Shown here piece by piece: positions 12,584 through 24,881 of a DNA stretch of 64,000 nt (positions are counted from its first letter, which is position 1; every line of letters begins with the position of its first letter). The notes beneath the pieces were generated by a model. It was not told where the DNA came from and did not search any database. It saw nothing but the letters and a program-made list of their open reading frames with translations. Made by a program: the position numbers and the translations under genes. This stretch comes from Excoecaria cochinchinensis (taxonomy: Eukaryota; Streptophyta; Magnoliopsida; Malpighiales; Euphorbiaceae): assembly GCA_947683425.1 (NCBI GenBank), contig CANTUQ010000037.1, forward strand, positions 1,798,001-1,862,000, in the 5' to 3' direction.

Positions 12584-12801
12584 TAAGTCAAAATAATTTT
12601 TTCATAATTTTCCTTAACCATTTCTTCACATTTATATGTTTCATCTAAAAAATAATATTTGACTATTACATGTAATAATACACTAATATTATTATTAAAA
12701 AAATATGCTTAATTTATGAAATATTGTTACATTTTACTATCACACATGGATAAATTACATATTATTATTGCACAATATTTTTGCATAATATATTTTTTTT
12801 G

Positions 12802-13230
12802 CTAACCCCTTATGAACATAATGTTTAGGCCACTTATTATAATTGTACCATCTACAATAAGTTTTTGATCTACTGGCATATTATCTCTAATTTTTAATAA
12901 ATTTTCTTCGCTAACTTTAATTACATCTTTCAAAAATATTATAACCAATTCCTCAAATTTTTTTCCATGCTCCCTATTCCAAATTTCTAGTATAGGATTC
13001 AAATAAATAATTGGTAATGTCATGTAAAGAGTGTCCACCATTTTTGCTTTTGTCATCTGATATCCCCTCATTATAATATCTCGTAACTTTTTATTTATTA
13101 TAATAATATGATTGGACATTGTTACGCCATTTCTGATTCTACAGTTGTACAGATCATCCCATTTTTGGTACACAATTTTTCTTACAATATCACTCATCAT
13201 GGCTCTTGAAACTAAGTATGTGTGCACCAT
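12802..13230 (-). pseudogene. Unrecognised ORF, possible second exon of an unknown gene
   Basis: An open 142-codon frame that starts MVHTYLVSRAMMSDIVRK and is rich in Ile, Lys and Met, with a KKFEELVIIFLKDVIKVSEE amphipathic stretch. I do not recognise the family. It lies upstream of the MULE transposase on the same strand and downstream of another unrecognised piece at 13460-13949; a splice-like GT after ATAAGAGGCTTGGAG near 13449 and an AG just before 13230 would join the two. It could be a host gene fragment captured by the MULE or an unrelated relic. Confidence 0.3.
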
Positions 13231-13459
13231 CTACTATATATAAATAAAAAACTATATGTTATTTTAAATTTCAATTCGTACATTTTTTTCTATTTACATT
13301 ATCATATTAAATTTAACCAATATTATTTTTAAATTTAATATACAAATTAAATTTAATAACACTATCAAAAAAAATAATTATACTTTAAAACATAATTTCT
13401 CATTTAAACTATAATAATAAAATAATAAATGACAATAAATAAAATTACCTCCAAGCCTC

Positions 13460-13949
13460 TTATTCCAGCCTCAAAATCATTTTTGAAAGCTTTTCCAAGG
13501 GTCCACACACAATGCACATAATCTCTAAATGATTCCTCCACAAAACCTTATCTCCATTCTTTAAAGTCAATTTTGTCATATAATGATATGCCATAAGGTC
13601 CTGTGTAACCTTTGGACCAGCATCTTCCCATGGCTTCTTCAAATCATCATCCATACCCATACTCACATCATTCCCTCCCTTTTCAAGATGATTCATCCTT
13701 AAATCAAAACCATCATGAAAAAAGAGGAAAAACTTGCACAAAAGAATCAAATACTTCAAGCAACACAAAGATAATCATGGACATTGTTTCTTTATTCAAG
13801 TCAAACTTTCTCATAACATCCCTAGATAATTTAATCTTTTGAGACAATGAATGAGTAATAGCAACATCATCTATTAAAATTAGACAGTTTTTTTCTGGTT
13901 TAATCAAACACATAAAGTCTTTATCTTCAGTTTTTACTTCATCACTCAC
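13460..13949 (-). pseudogene. Unrecognised coding-like fragment, probable upstream exon of the preceding ORF
   Basis: Two overlapping minus-strand frames. One begins MSDEVKTEDKDFMCLIKPEK, the other continues HDGFDLRMNHLEKGG and LMAYHYMTKLTLKNGDKVLW. They read as one protein if a frameshift near 13715-13740 is assumed. The amino-acid composition is protein-like rather than low-complexity, but no family is recognised. Confidence 0.25.
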
Positions 13950-13959
13950 AAGCTCAACA

Positions 13960-15593
13960 TCTAATAAATCTATGTTATCCCTTTCAACTTTACAAACAAT
14001 TTCTTTTACTACAATTGCGTCTTCCTTCTTTTCTTCTTATTTACTTTCCCATTGATTACAATATTGGTCAAACATCAATCTCAAGTTGTCAAATGCTTCT
14101 TTTGCCACTGCAAGATCTTATTGGTTCCTTTTATTGTCTTCTTGAAGTGAGAACAAAATAACATTTTGAGAAAACATCCTCATAATCACTCGTGTTTCAC
14201 TAAAAAAATGATCACTTCGCTCTTGCCTTTTCCACTCAAGTTCACTTTTTTCGGGCTGCACTTCAAATCCAATTTCTTAACATAGATATTCAACCAAATA
14301 GCAAACAAAAATAGAGATGCAATGACTTTTTCCTAACAAATAAATGATAGAATCAATTCTAGAAGCAAACACACATTTCTAACAAGATTAAGACACACAA
14401 GATCAACAAGTTTTTATGCTTAAAATTCCAAACAAAGTATGGAATTCAAGAAAATGCTCAACGCTCAAATATCCCACAATATTCAAACTAAATCAAAGAA
14501 CACAAAGATTTCAAGTTTTAGTTCCAATTTACTTCACTTAACCAAAGATCAACTTAATTCTTTCTTTCTTTAAAAAAAATAAGATGAATTTGGCCAACAT
14601 ATTAGATAAATCTCTCTCTCTATTTTTTTAAGTGTTGAACTCTCTCTAATATAGTTCCATTAGGTTGTAATTTCAAATTGATGAACAAAAATAAGATTTG
14701 CAATTCCTACAAGGAGCAGAATTCAAAAACTCAAGAAATCACAACAAAGAAAATTTGTAGAATAAAGTAAATATAAAGTGCTATGATACCAAATGACGCG
14801 AAACCCCAAGATTATATTGAACCTAAAATCCCAACGAACAATTTAGAAATATGAAATTAGCAATATAAATTCACTCTTAACCAATTAGACAAAAAGAAAC
14901 ACAAATAATAAAGAATCAAAGAAAACCATAATGCGAAATCGCAACAAAGTAAAATACCTTGATAAGATATATATTCTTGATGCAACATAAAAAGGATTAA
15001 AACCTCACTTGCACAAAAATGGTGTTGGAATTAAATGTGTTCATGAATCTCATATAAGGTGAAATTTTAAAATTTAATTCCTTAGTGCATTGATCTTGTC
15101 AAAAGATTTGATTAAAACAAAACTAAATGTTCAGTATACACTTACCAAATTAGTTTGAACAGTTGATTACTTTGTGTTATTAGGCTATAGCAAGCCAGTA
15201 GTATCTAAAATTACGGATGCCTCCAATTGTATCCATGCCAGTAAGGGATAAAAAAATCAAAAAATATGGACACAATACAAGAGCCAAAATTCGTTATATG
15301 CTAGCAAAAGGATTCAGCTAGAAAGAGAATGAAGAAGATGAAAAAAATTCTAACTAGCTTAGAATTGTATATCACTACTAACTCCTAATTATTAATTAGG
15401 GGTTTATATAGATGATCCAAATCAATCCTAATTTGATTAGGATCATATCTCTAAAAGGTTTAATTCTATTAAAATTAGGATGGACTTATCACACAAAACT
15501 AGGAGACTTAAAATAGTTTTACATGTTTGGGCCCTTAAGTGCCTATGTGCATGGCCTATTACTCCTATGGCCATGTGTAATTTATATCAGTCT
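13960..15593. other. AT-rich non-coding stretch
   Basis: No long ORF, RNA gene or clear repeat end seen. It has scattered splice-like and CT-rich tracts (TCTCTCTCTCTATTTTTTT near 14612). The part from 15360 to 15593 is unique-looking sequence interrupted by the LTR that starts at 15594, because its style resumes at 20245. Confidence 0.4.
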
Positions 15594-16734
15594 TGTAAGG
15601 CCCCGAGTTATACCTTAGTCATTTTGAATGCCTTTAGGGTACAAGAATGGCCTAGATTGTGTAAAGTATATGTGTTAGGGACATAATCGGTATTAATTGA
15701 AAAGTTGAGGGTAAATTAGTCATTTGACCCTTATGGAAAAAATTGCATTAAATATGTTATTTGGTATGCTAATGTTTGAAATTAACTTAATTAGATGACT
15801 AATGCATGATTTAAATAGAGTCAAAAGATCAAAAGAGAAATTGGAAAAAGAAACCAATCACAACTTGACAACTTGGTTTAGAATGATGGAGAGTGGGAGG
15901 GCTAAAAATTTGGCCTCCTCTCTCCCCATTTCAGCCATTTCTTCCTCACTCAAAAGAACATAAATCCTCCATTAAAATTCTGCTCAAGTGCTTATCAATT
16001 AAGGCAAAAAAACTTTAGTGTTTTGCCAAGCCTATAAAGGGTAAGAATATTGGTTTGGTTTCCTCTTCTCCTCTACTTATGGGTTTTGAGGATGAAACTA
16101 TGATTGTTGTATAATTTTTGAATTTATGATATGTTTTTAGAGGTAGAAGTTAGTAGAGCCAAAGGGAAGGAGAAGGAAGGTGAGAATAAAGCTTAGAGAA
16201 GCAAGCAAGAAGCAAGGAGAAAAGGTTTGGAAATTGTGTGTATTTATGTGTAATTAATGATGAAATATATTTACTATGAAGTGTGTATGAATGATATGTG
16301 TTGATTTGAGCTAGTTTGTGGTTGATGAAATTGTGGAAATGGGTGATTTGGGCATGTTGAGTTTTAAGGGGAAACTCTGCCCAAATTTTGTCTAACCTTT
16401 GGTGATTGTTTTGGTTATAAGTTGAGTTTTAGAATTTCACATTGCATAATTTTAGTTGGGTTGGAAAATTAAGACATGTACCTAAATATGTTTAGAAGGA
16501 ACCATGAGCTGATTATGTCCTTAAAGTACTTTAAATTAAGCTTAAAATGGACTTAGGAGTTTTGCCACCTCAAAGGGAGCAGTTTAGAGTGATGCCATTG
16601 GAAAGTTAAGATCTTGAGGAACAAATGTTAAGAAGACCACTTTGCTTAAAACTAATGTTTACACGATTGTTTTAGCTGCACAAGTTAGGGGTGGAAAGCT
16701 TTCTGTGTAACCCCGTTTTAATAGCCAATATAAC

Positions 16735-17045
16735 AGTGTCACACGGTGATTAGGTTTTACTGCCCACCATGTGAAATGCTACAAATCACCAAAAATGGCT
16801 TGTAATTCAGGTCATACAGTGGTAACAAATTCTTGACCACCGTGTAAGTTGGATCCCAATTGGTTCTGTAAAGCATCTTTTTGGAATCTTCTAAGATTTT
16901 CGGGTCACACGGTGGTTAAGGAATCCTGACCACCGTGTGATATTTTCTCCCCACCATGTAATCCGGGTCTCAATCGGTTCTATAAAGCATCTTTTTGGAT
17001 TCTCGAGTCACACGATAGTTAAGAAATCCTGACCACCGACAAATC
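16735..17045. repeat. Four diverged copies of a hairpin-forming repeat inside the LTR
   Basis: About every 85-95 bp the sequence reads TCACACGGTGGT, a spacer with AATCCTG, then ACCACCGTGTGA. The copy at 16905-16940 has perfect 12-bp arms (16905-16916 and 16929-16940). The others, near 16740, 16815 and 16998, are imperfect. Seen directly. Confidence 0.75.
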
Positions 17046-17413
17046 TAACCACCGCTTAAAGAATGACGTATAAATGACAAGTTTATATAAAATTTGTTAT
17101 AATATTTAGTGTGAAATTTGTTGAAATGAACCATATGTGCATGGGATTATATTATGAATTAGCATGTTAAACTTTATTCAATATGATTAAAAATATATGA
17201 ATTACTATTGTTGGCTCTGAAATGATGATTGCCTAACTGTTAAGTATTCTTGGTATTACAATGTGAACAAATTGGCTTTAATTAATAAATAGCATGCAAT
17301 AACCGAGTCATGGAAAGATAGGCATGCCTATAGGAGTTTTTGATGCTGCAGCCTATGCATTCTGTTCTGCCAGCCCCGTTTGGGTTATGATTAGGCTCCA
17401 GTTGGGTCACTAT

Positions 17414-17421
17414 ATTGGACC
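17414..17421. repeat. Target site duplication, left copy (hAT-type element)
   Basis: ATTGGACC directly before the element; the right copy at 19461-19468 is ATTGGATC (7 of 8 identical). An 8-bp duplication is the hAT superfamily hallmark. Confidence 0.8.
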
Positions 17422-19460
17422 TAGGGGTGTACACGGATCTGGATCTTTCTGTACTGAACCGAAATTTCGAAGAAAAAGATCCAGAACCGAATTGTACCTT
17501 TGACTTTTTTTACTAAAAATGAACCGAATTGTACCGTTGACTTTTTGACTAGGACCGAATTGAATTGTACTAGAACCGGACCGAGAACTGTATTGAACAG
17601 TACCAAACTGTTTTGGAACCGAATTGGACCGAAAGAACCGATATTTATTACTTATTATATATAACACTAGCAATTTATATATAAATATTATTTATAATTT
17701 ATATTATATATTTATTATATAAATTTAGTTTCATAATTATTTGTATTAAATATTTTAATGCACTAAATTATTATAATAAATAGTTAATAAATTAAAATAG
17801 ATATTTTAATTATTAATTTGATAAATTTAATTATTATATCTATATGAATATGCAATTAATTTTATTTACTTTTAGTGTCACTCAACTAATATTTATCTAT
17901 TTTTGTCACAATTTTTATATGAGTATGTAAATTAAAAATATATTTATAAATAAGAATGTATTAAAAATGAAATTTTACCAATTGATGTAAATGTATGGGT
18001 ATATAATATTAATCACCTTATCAATAATTCAATTTATTTTTAGCATCACTCAATCAATACTCATCTATTTTTGGTATAATATTTATATGAGTAATTGATT
18101 ATGTATTTTAATAGTATAATTATATACAATTATTGTATCAATGAAATTTTACCAATTAATATAAATATATAAGAATATAATAATCTTACAAATAATTTAA
18201 TTAGCTTAGTAATTAGTACTATAAAAATGTTGGTTTTTCATTATCACAATATTTTATGTTTCATGAAAATTGTTCTATTTATGGATAATTTGATAAAAGA
18301 AAATTAAGACATAAAGTAATTGTTTAAGTTCAATACGTATTATTGATTATATATTCTATTAAACTACAAAACCTATAAAAAGATGGCTGCATTTCACATT
18401 CGCCCTTATAATATAACTATTGACTATAATAGCAATTAACAATCTCTTAACTGTTAAGCCAAATTTAATGAAATTAAGTATAATAATTGAGTCAAAATAA
18501 TAAATGTGAATAAATCCTAAACATAATCATAGTCCATAGAGCCATCTTCTATTCTCTAAATATAATTAGCTAAGGCTATATATATAACTAATTATATGAG
18601 TATGTAATTTTCTTATTAATTAATTTGATTTATATTTAATATCACTCAGCTAATACCCATTTATATCTAGCACAATATCTAATTATCTATATGAGTAATT
18701 GAACACGGATGAAATATTATATTTAGTCAAAACCCCCTATGTTTAATATATATGTCAAAATTATAAACATAGTACACATTTTATATATAGTTTGAAGTCT
18801 CCATATATCCAAACAAATAACTAGAATTTCCTTCCACTACTATAATATGAATTAATATATGTCAAAACTTTTGCCATTACTATTAAAATTTTATTTCATA
18901 TTTACTATGCACTTTTTGGTTGACATAATAAAATGTATAAATAATCTATCTTAAGTGTTTTTATATACATTGCAAACAAAACCAATTTATTTTTATAAAT
19001 TCATATGATTGAAGATAATAATATGTATAATTTTTATTATCAGAAACTTAATTAATATATGATTAACACACCAATCATCATCAAGGATTATTAAAAATAT
19101 TGTCAATATTATTTTAGTTGTAAAGCAATATTATTAAGAATAAAATTTGAAAATTTTTAGGGGGGTGAAAATTTTTATTTTGAGTTTTTGGAGTGAATTA
19201 AAATTTAAATTTAAAGAATTGATAATTTTTAAAATATTTAAAAACAAATTATTAAAATTATCCAAAGTACCGTATTATTTTGTTTTGTACCAAAAGAACC
19301 GAAAAATCGAACTGAACTGTACCGAAAATTAAAAAAACTGTACCGAATTGTACCAAAATTTATAAGAACCGAATTGTACCAAAATTTTTAGAAACCGAAA
19401 TTTCAATACAATACGAAGATTTGAAAATCCCCAAATTGTACCGAACCGTGTACACCCCTA
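17422..19460. mobile_element. Non-autonomous hAT-type DNA transposon, 2039 bp
   Basis: Perfect 15-bp terminal inverted repeats, TAGGGGTGTACACGG at the left and CCGTGTACACCCCTA at the right, with an 8-bp target duplication outside. Subterminal regions carry many GAACCGAAT/GTACCGAA words in mirrored orientation. The 1.7-kb interior is extremely AT-rich and has no transposase-like frame. It lies inside the 15594-20244 LTR and is therefore younger than it. Confidence 0.85.
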
Positions 19461-20244
19461 ATTGGATCCCATTTGGGTCCCTATACGTATGTGTAATTAA
19501 TATGATATTTTGCGATATGTGAATTTACCATCAGGTACCTATGCATTTCGTTCTATAACTCGTATCCACCACTTTGGAAATGCAGGCAACAAATGGATAA
19601 AGGGAAAGTGAATGATCAATATGAGATGTGTTAATAAATGAACATAATTATACGTGTAAAAATTCTAAGTGCATTTTATGATAAAATTTACATTGTTTAC
19701 TATACGTGTTATTTATAACGTTATAAGTATGTTTCATATGCATGTGTCTCTACATTTATGACAGCTGTGAGTGGTTATCCATTTCATGATTTTTTTTCAC
19801 TAAACCTTTGTGCTTAGGACGGGTGTTTCATCCGTGCAGGTTTTGAAGATAAGTGATTTTGAAGGACAACTCGCATCCCCAAAGGCCAACACACTAGAAG
19901 TAAACATCTTGTGTAGGTCTATTATTTTTATGTAATATTGTAAATTTGTAATCTTTGGGGATGTTAAGATGGGATTTGTAATATGTAGTATGAGAAAATA
20001 AGTTTATGTATATACATAAGAATATGTGATGTAATGTGAATTAAATATGATACTTATGAATTGTATATGAATGATTGCATGGAAATGTATGCATTTAATA
20101 TAATGACAAGAATTTTTTTTAATTCTAAACATAATATAATAATTGTGAAGAAGATAATGTAATTGTCGTGTGACATCCTCCACCTGTCTTGATAACTCAC
20201 CTCTCTAAGGTGTAGTCTACTTCGTACAGGTAAGGGGTGTTACA

Positions 20245-20602
20245 AGCCCACCAAGTATACACATGACTTTTATAACTCTTGTAAAATATGTCACATTCTC
20301 ATTGGGCCTAAATAAGCCCAACTTAAACCTTTAATGATCTTGCACATTTTCTATGTGTGAGAAAATATCTCTTCTCATTTTCACTTGAGCTTTTCAACTC
20401 AAATTCATTTCTCCTTCATTTTAAACTCTAATTATGATATCTCATATCATAATAAGCTATGTATTGTACCTTTTTACCCTTTACTAACAGTGTGTGGCCC
20501 CTTGATTTAAAGTTTTTAAAATTATTATGTCAATTCCTAATTGACATTATACATATCTAAGTATAAATTATCAGTGTCTTCTAGCCAAATATGATGACTA
20601 CC
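20245..20602. other. Non-coding stretch between the solo LTR and Ogre A
   Basis: No gene. Contains GGGCCTAAATAAGCCC and a CT/AT-rich run. It seems to continue the sequence interrupted at 15593 and ends where the LTR of element A begins. Confidence 0.4.
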
Positions 20603-22095
20603 TGTGACGTGCGCCGAACCCGAGTGGTTTTCCCGTGGCTTACTTTTAGGGTCCGAGAGGAGGATTCACGTCTATTTTGGGCAACAAGAGGTGTCTTGGA
20701 GTCAACACCCAATAGAATATTGAAAACGTTTCGTCTTGCCTCATTGAGCCTAAGACTATATGTGTGTGTCCATTTTGGGCTATTAAAAAGGCATCTTGGA
20801 ATTACCTTCCAATGCGGAGTTGAAAGGGTTATCTAACCTTTTGAAGCCTAGGACTATGTATGTATGTCTGTTTTGGGCCATGAGAGTATCTTGGATTTAC
20901 CTTTCAATTGAACATTGAAAGGGTCATGAAACCTCATGAACCTAAGCCTACGTAAATACGTCTATTTTGGGCCTTCATGAGAGTATTTTGGAATTACCTT
21001 CCAATAGAACATTGAAAGGGTCATCTAACCTCATAAAGCCTAAGAGCAGAGAGAGTTCGAAACTTTTCTCTTATTCATACCTTGGTTAAAGTTATAATTC
21101 AATTCATGCAATCAATTAAATTGCACATATCAATCATTTTGGCATAAATAAGGCAAAATTAATAAAATACATCAATTTACAGTTAAACCAAGAGTTTAAA
21201 AGCTAAATGATACATAAAGAAGCCTAAAAAAATGAATCGAGAGGTTATGTCCTTGTTGTCCACAGCCTCGGCCAAAATAAACTCACAAAATCCATCATAA
21301 AAAGAACACATTAGCAATGTTAAATGAGAAATAAATTGAATATTAAATATTGAAAAATAAACAAGTAAAAATGATAAAGAAGTATTACTTGTATAGAAAA
21401 CATATGACATGATAAGACAAAGGAAATACTAAAGAAAAAAAAAGAAACAGAGCATAAAAAACAGTCAGGGACGGGCAAGAAAGATCGAGTGATAGGAGGA
21501 ATGAGGTTTTCCTGGTGGCCCGTCTCTCGCTTGAGCGACGACCCTCGGTGGGGGCTTCTTCCCGTCAGTCATCACTAGAACCCAAAAACGAGAGGGAAAC
21601 TCACTCCATAGATACATGTTTGAAACTCCAATTTCACATTCTTTACATATTACTCACCTCAAAACCACAAAATAATATCATAATTAGTTTATAAAGAAGG
21701 TTTATCAACAAAATAATACAAATTAACCAAATTCATATTTTATCGAAATATGCATATCATGTTCTTAAAGCCAATGCATGATTAAGCCAATTGTAATCAA
21801 GAATGTTTACTCTCAGAACTTAGATCCCTGGAGAGCGATGAAATCGTAAGTTCTTACAAGAAATCAGTGAGAAAATCACTTTCTCTCTATTTTTTCTCTA
21901 AGAATTCTAAAACAATGAAAATTGGAGTAAACCAAGAAAAGAGAATTAATTTCTCTTCCTCTTTGATGTTTTGAAAAAGAATTTTGAAAGAAGATAAACA
22001 AAAAGACAGAATTTTGCTTCACACAAATTCTTTTTAAAAAAGAAAACCCTTTCTTAAAAAAAAAAACCTCCCCTTTTAGGTTGAAAATCATCTCA

Positions 22096-22102
22096 ATTTA
22101 TA
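22096..22102 (-). promoter_or_regulatory. TATA box of the Ogre A LTR
   Basis: CCTATAAATTGAG on the minus strand, in the LTR position where the other copies carry TATAAAAAG. Position and motif only. Confidence 0.5.
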
Positions 22103-22229
22103 GGCATCCTTGCCCTTGAAAATTTGGATTTCAGAAAGATATGAGGAGCTAAAATCCTTCAACAAACGCAGCAAATCCGATCCTGGATCCTTAAAATCAA
22201 CATTCCAAATTTCCTTCTGCAGGAAATCT

Positions 22230-22560
22230 GGAAATGCGGTGCCAGATCATGACCGATGGGCGTCGCTTGTCAAAATAAATTGAGTCCCAATCCTACCCCT
22301 TTGATAGTCCGTCCTTCGAGGAGGGGGCGTCTATATGAGTGACTAACGGGCGTCGATCATTCGTTAGGCTGTCGCTTTGGAGGTACGCTCAGACGGGCGT
22401 CTTTCATGTTAGTGAGGGGCGTCAGAGGGAACAACAGGCGTCTCTCATCATAGCAATGAGCGTCGCTTGAGAGGGATGACCTATCGTGGGTCCATCCTTT
22501 GCATGGGACAACCACCTCAGGCTTAACTGACGGCCGTCCCTCATTAAGGACGATCGTCGG
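22230..22560. repeat. GC-rich palindromic island in the LTR of A
   Basis: At least eight copies of GGGCGTC/GGCGTC-type words; GACGGGCGTC is itself an inverted repeat. Spacing is irregular. Strongly GC-rich compared with the surrounding LTR. Confidence 0.65.
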
Positions 22561-22763
22561 TCACCTAAAATTCAAAGTTTTGACCGAAACTCCCTGTTTT
22601 TCAAATTAGTAATAAAATAAAAGGATTTTTAACTATAAATGAATCCAACATCTGTGAAATTCAAGGAAAAAACTTGTAACTTTAACCCTTCACCTGTGAA
22701 ATAGGCATAAGTATCCTCATCGGATAACTTTGATCTAGACTGTCTCGAGACTCGATGTTTATA

Positions 22764-22783
22764 GTTACCTCCAATTTTGGGAA
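22764..22783 (-). other. Polypurine tract of Ogre A
   Basis: Directly upstream of the A LTR on the minus strand: CCCAAAATTGGAGGTAAC, the worn counterpart of CCAAAATTGGGGGCAAC found before the other Ogre 3' LTRs. Confidence 0.65.
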
Positions 22784-22867
22784 GGTTGTTGCCTTAGTGA
22801 GCCAAAATTTAGAGAAGAGAGAAGAAATGCATACCTAAGGCAGTCTTACCCTTGGATGCTAGCTTGT

Positions 22868-23440
22868 TGGCATATTGAGAGGGTGATGTCATTGACGCAC
22901 GTTGAATCGGCATGAAAATCACAATTGTTTGGATTGTGACTAACACACATTTAATCGGCATGAAAGTCACGATCAGCGTGATCAGCATATATTAAATCGA
23001 CATGAAGACCACTGTTGAAAGTTGGATCCACGACTAACGGACATTTAATCGGCATGAAAATCGCGGTTGATTGGGGTGTGATTATTGCCAGCTTGTCGGT
23101 ATGAAGAACCATGGTTGGTGTGATCAACGCACATTTGATCGGCATGAAGACCGCTTTTTGATAATTTGAGCCACGAGTAACACACACATTTAATAGGCAT
23201 GAAAATCGTGCTATTGGATGTTAGATGTGATTATTGCCAACTTATCGGCATGAAGAACCACAGTTGTTTAGATTATCACCAGCTTGTCGGCATGAAGAAC
23301 CACGATTGATTAGGTGTGATTATCGCTAACTTATCGGCATGAAGAACCAGGTTGATTGGGTGTGATTATCGTCAGCTTATTGGCATGGAGAACCACAATT
23401 GTTTGAAAACTGATTTTGTCGATAGGCTTTATGTTCTTAC
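22868..23440 (-). repeat. Degenerate tandem array in the 3' region of Ogre A
   Basis: About eleven units of roughly 42-55 bp, each holding TCGGCATGAAGA / AATCGGCATGAAAATC on +; the minus-strand core is ATGCCGACAAGCTGGC. It sits between the interior and the polypurine tract, the same place as the arrays of B, C, D and E. Confidence 0.75.
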
Positions 23441-23461
23441 AATTTCGAAAATTTTGTCAAA

Positions 23462-23466
23462 GTATT
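23462..23466. repeat. Target site duplication of Ogre B, left copy
   Basis: GTATT immediately before the LTR end at 23467, matching GTATT at 49740-49744. Confidence 0.85.
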
Positions 23467-24607
23467 TGTGACGCGCCGGACCCCGCGTGCCGCCCATTGA
23501 CCACCCTGCTCTAGGGCAATCGGGCAAATTGAAGGTCCGTTGACATCTCGCAACGAATTGCAAGTACGTCTATTTTGGGCAATAAGGAGGTTTCATGGAG
23601 TCGCCACCCAACAAAACGTTGGGAAAGTTCATCTCGCCTCAGTGAGCCTAAGACGACGCTTTTATCCATCTTGGGCAAACCAAAGGGGTCTTGGAGGTGA
23701 ACACCCCAATAGAACATTGGGAATTACACTCTAACCCTATGAAGCATAGGATTGTTAATTGAGTCTTTTGGTGGGACACAAGAGGTGTCTTGGAGGCTCC
23801 AATGAGTGATCGGATACCTGTTGCCTCGTTGAGCCCAAAGACCAGAGCTGGGTTCGGGAACTCTCATCTATTTCTACCTTGATTTAACTTTACATTTAAG
23901 TTTTGAGTTTATTAGTTCGCTTTCTCTCTCCACACGATGCAAATTTTAAAAAGCACGAATATTCACATTTAAAAGTGGTAAACAAATAGATAAAATAAAA
24001 TAAAATATGAGAAAAATGAAATACAATAACACTAGGAGCGGAATACAACTCCCATTTTATAAAAGTGCGATACATGCATAAATCGGAAAATTTATTTATA
24101 CGGGAACATTGGTTCACGACTACTTATTTTATAAAAAAGCATAAAATTCTCAAATCGGTTTAAATGTTTTAGTTTGGGATGAGAATGAGGACATTGGTCC
24201 AGTTTTGTTAACAAATATTCGATTTAGTATAAAACTTTTGTGTGGTGGTTCTTTTAAACGCGGTCGAAAATTTTTTATTATTACAGACCACAAGCGAATA
24301 AAAAAGAATAAAATAATAATTACATATTTTCAAAGAAGTGAATAAATCATAACCTACTCACCTCGACCATACTTCTTGGACGAATCACATGCCACTCGTA
24401 GTTACGGAAAAACAGAAAACAATATTGGTTAATAATAAATAAATAAACAATTGAATAAATAGATGAACAAATAAATAAATACTTGGGTAAAGTAAATTGG
24501 GAAAAATAATTAGAGTTAATAATGGATTAAATTAAATGATAAATAAATCGATAAATGAATAATTATAATAATCAAATAAAAATAATAATGCTAACATATA
24601 TGAATTA

Positions 24608-24664
<57 letters not shown>
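24608..24664. repeat. AAT microsatellite in the B 3' LTR
   Basis: About 19 uninterrupted AAT units. The equivalent site of the 5' LTR (47216-47262) has fewer, so the two LTRs have drifted in length here. Confidence 0.9.
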
Positions 24665-24665
<1 letters not shown>

Positions 24666-24871
24666 GCAATGAATAATAACAGTAATAACGAAACAAATAA
24701 TAATGTCAATGATACCAATCAAAATAATAGGGATAAAGCAATATAATGATAATGAAACAATGCTACAATATAAGTAAGCATAAAATGGTAATAAACAGAT
24801 AAAGTGGTAATAACTATAATAATAACAATAATAGTATAATGTGATAATAATAGTCAAGATAATATTAGTCA

Positions 24872-24881
24872 CAATAATTAA
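24872..24881. repeat. Target site duplication of the MITE, left copy
   Basis: CAATAATTAA, repeated at 25347-25356. The other B LTR has a single copy with no insertion (near 47471), which proves the insertion. Confidence 0.85.

Larger units (their letters stand above)
4260..12600. mobile_element. Decayed PMD-carrying Mutator-like element (MULE), approximate limits
   Basis: The segment contains a plant-mobile-domain gene on + and a MURA transposase on -, placed tail to tail with about 190 bp between their stops. PMD genes are known passengers of some plant MULEs, so the pair is best read as one element. I did not find long terminal inverted repeats or a 9-bp duplication; the limits are set by the outermost recognisable parts. 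A related sequence of roughly 110 bp (AATATTAGAAAAAT-GGCGTTTGTCGGAAATTATT type) occurs in the same direction near 4295-4375 and 5125-5200, which may reflect a duplication in the 5' part. Confidence 0.65.
15594..20244. mobile_element. Probable solo LTR of a Ty3-gypsy element, with a nested hAT-type insertion
   Basis: Begins TGTAAGGCCCCGAG and ends GTAAGGGGTGTTACA, i.e. TG...CA with short inverted ends as in long plant gypsy LTRs of the Del/Tekay type. Without the nested 2039-bp element and its 8-bp target duplication it is about 2.6 kb, plausible for a single LTR of that group. No coding region, PBS or second LTR accompanies it. The five bases before (AGTCT) and after (AGCCC) differ at two places, both C/T, so a decayed target duplication is possible but not proven. 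Confidence 0.5.
20603..22763 (-). mobile_element. Ogre A: old 3' LTR, minus strand
   Basis: On the minus strand it starts TATAAACATCGAGTCTCGAG (decayed TGTAGACACCGGGTCTCGAG) and ends GGCGCACGTCACA, the same start and end words as the other Ogre LTRs here. The U5 part (20603-21060 on +) has the shared CTATTTTGGGC / GAACATTGAAAGGGTC sections. A TATAAAT box (minus) lies at 22102-22096. The GC island at 22230-22560 is upstream of it. The C/T and G/A changes at the LTR start indicate age. The rest of the element lies to the right. Confidence 0.75.
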
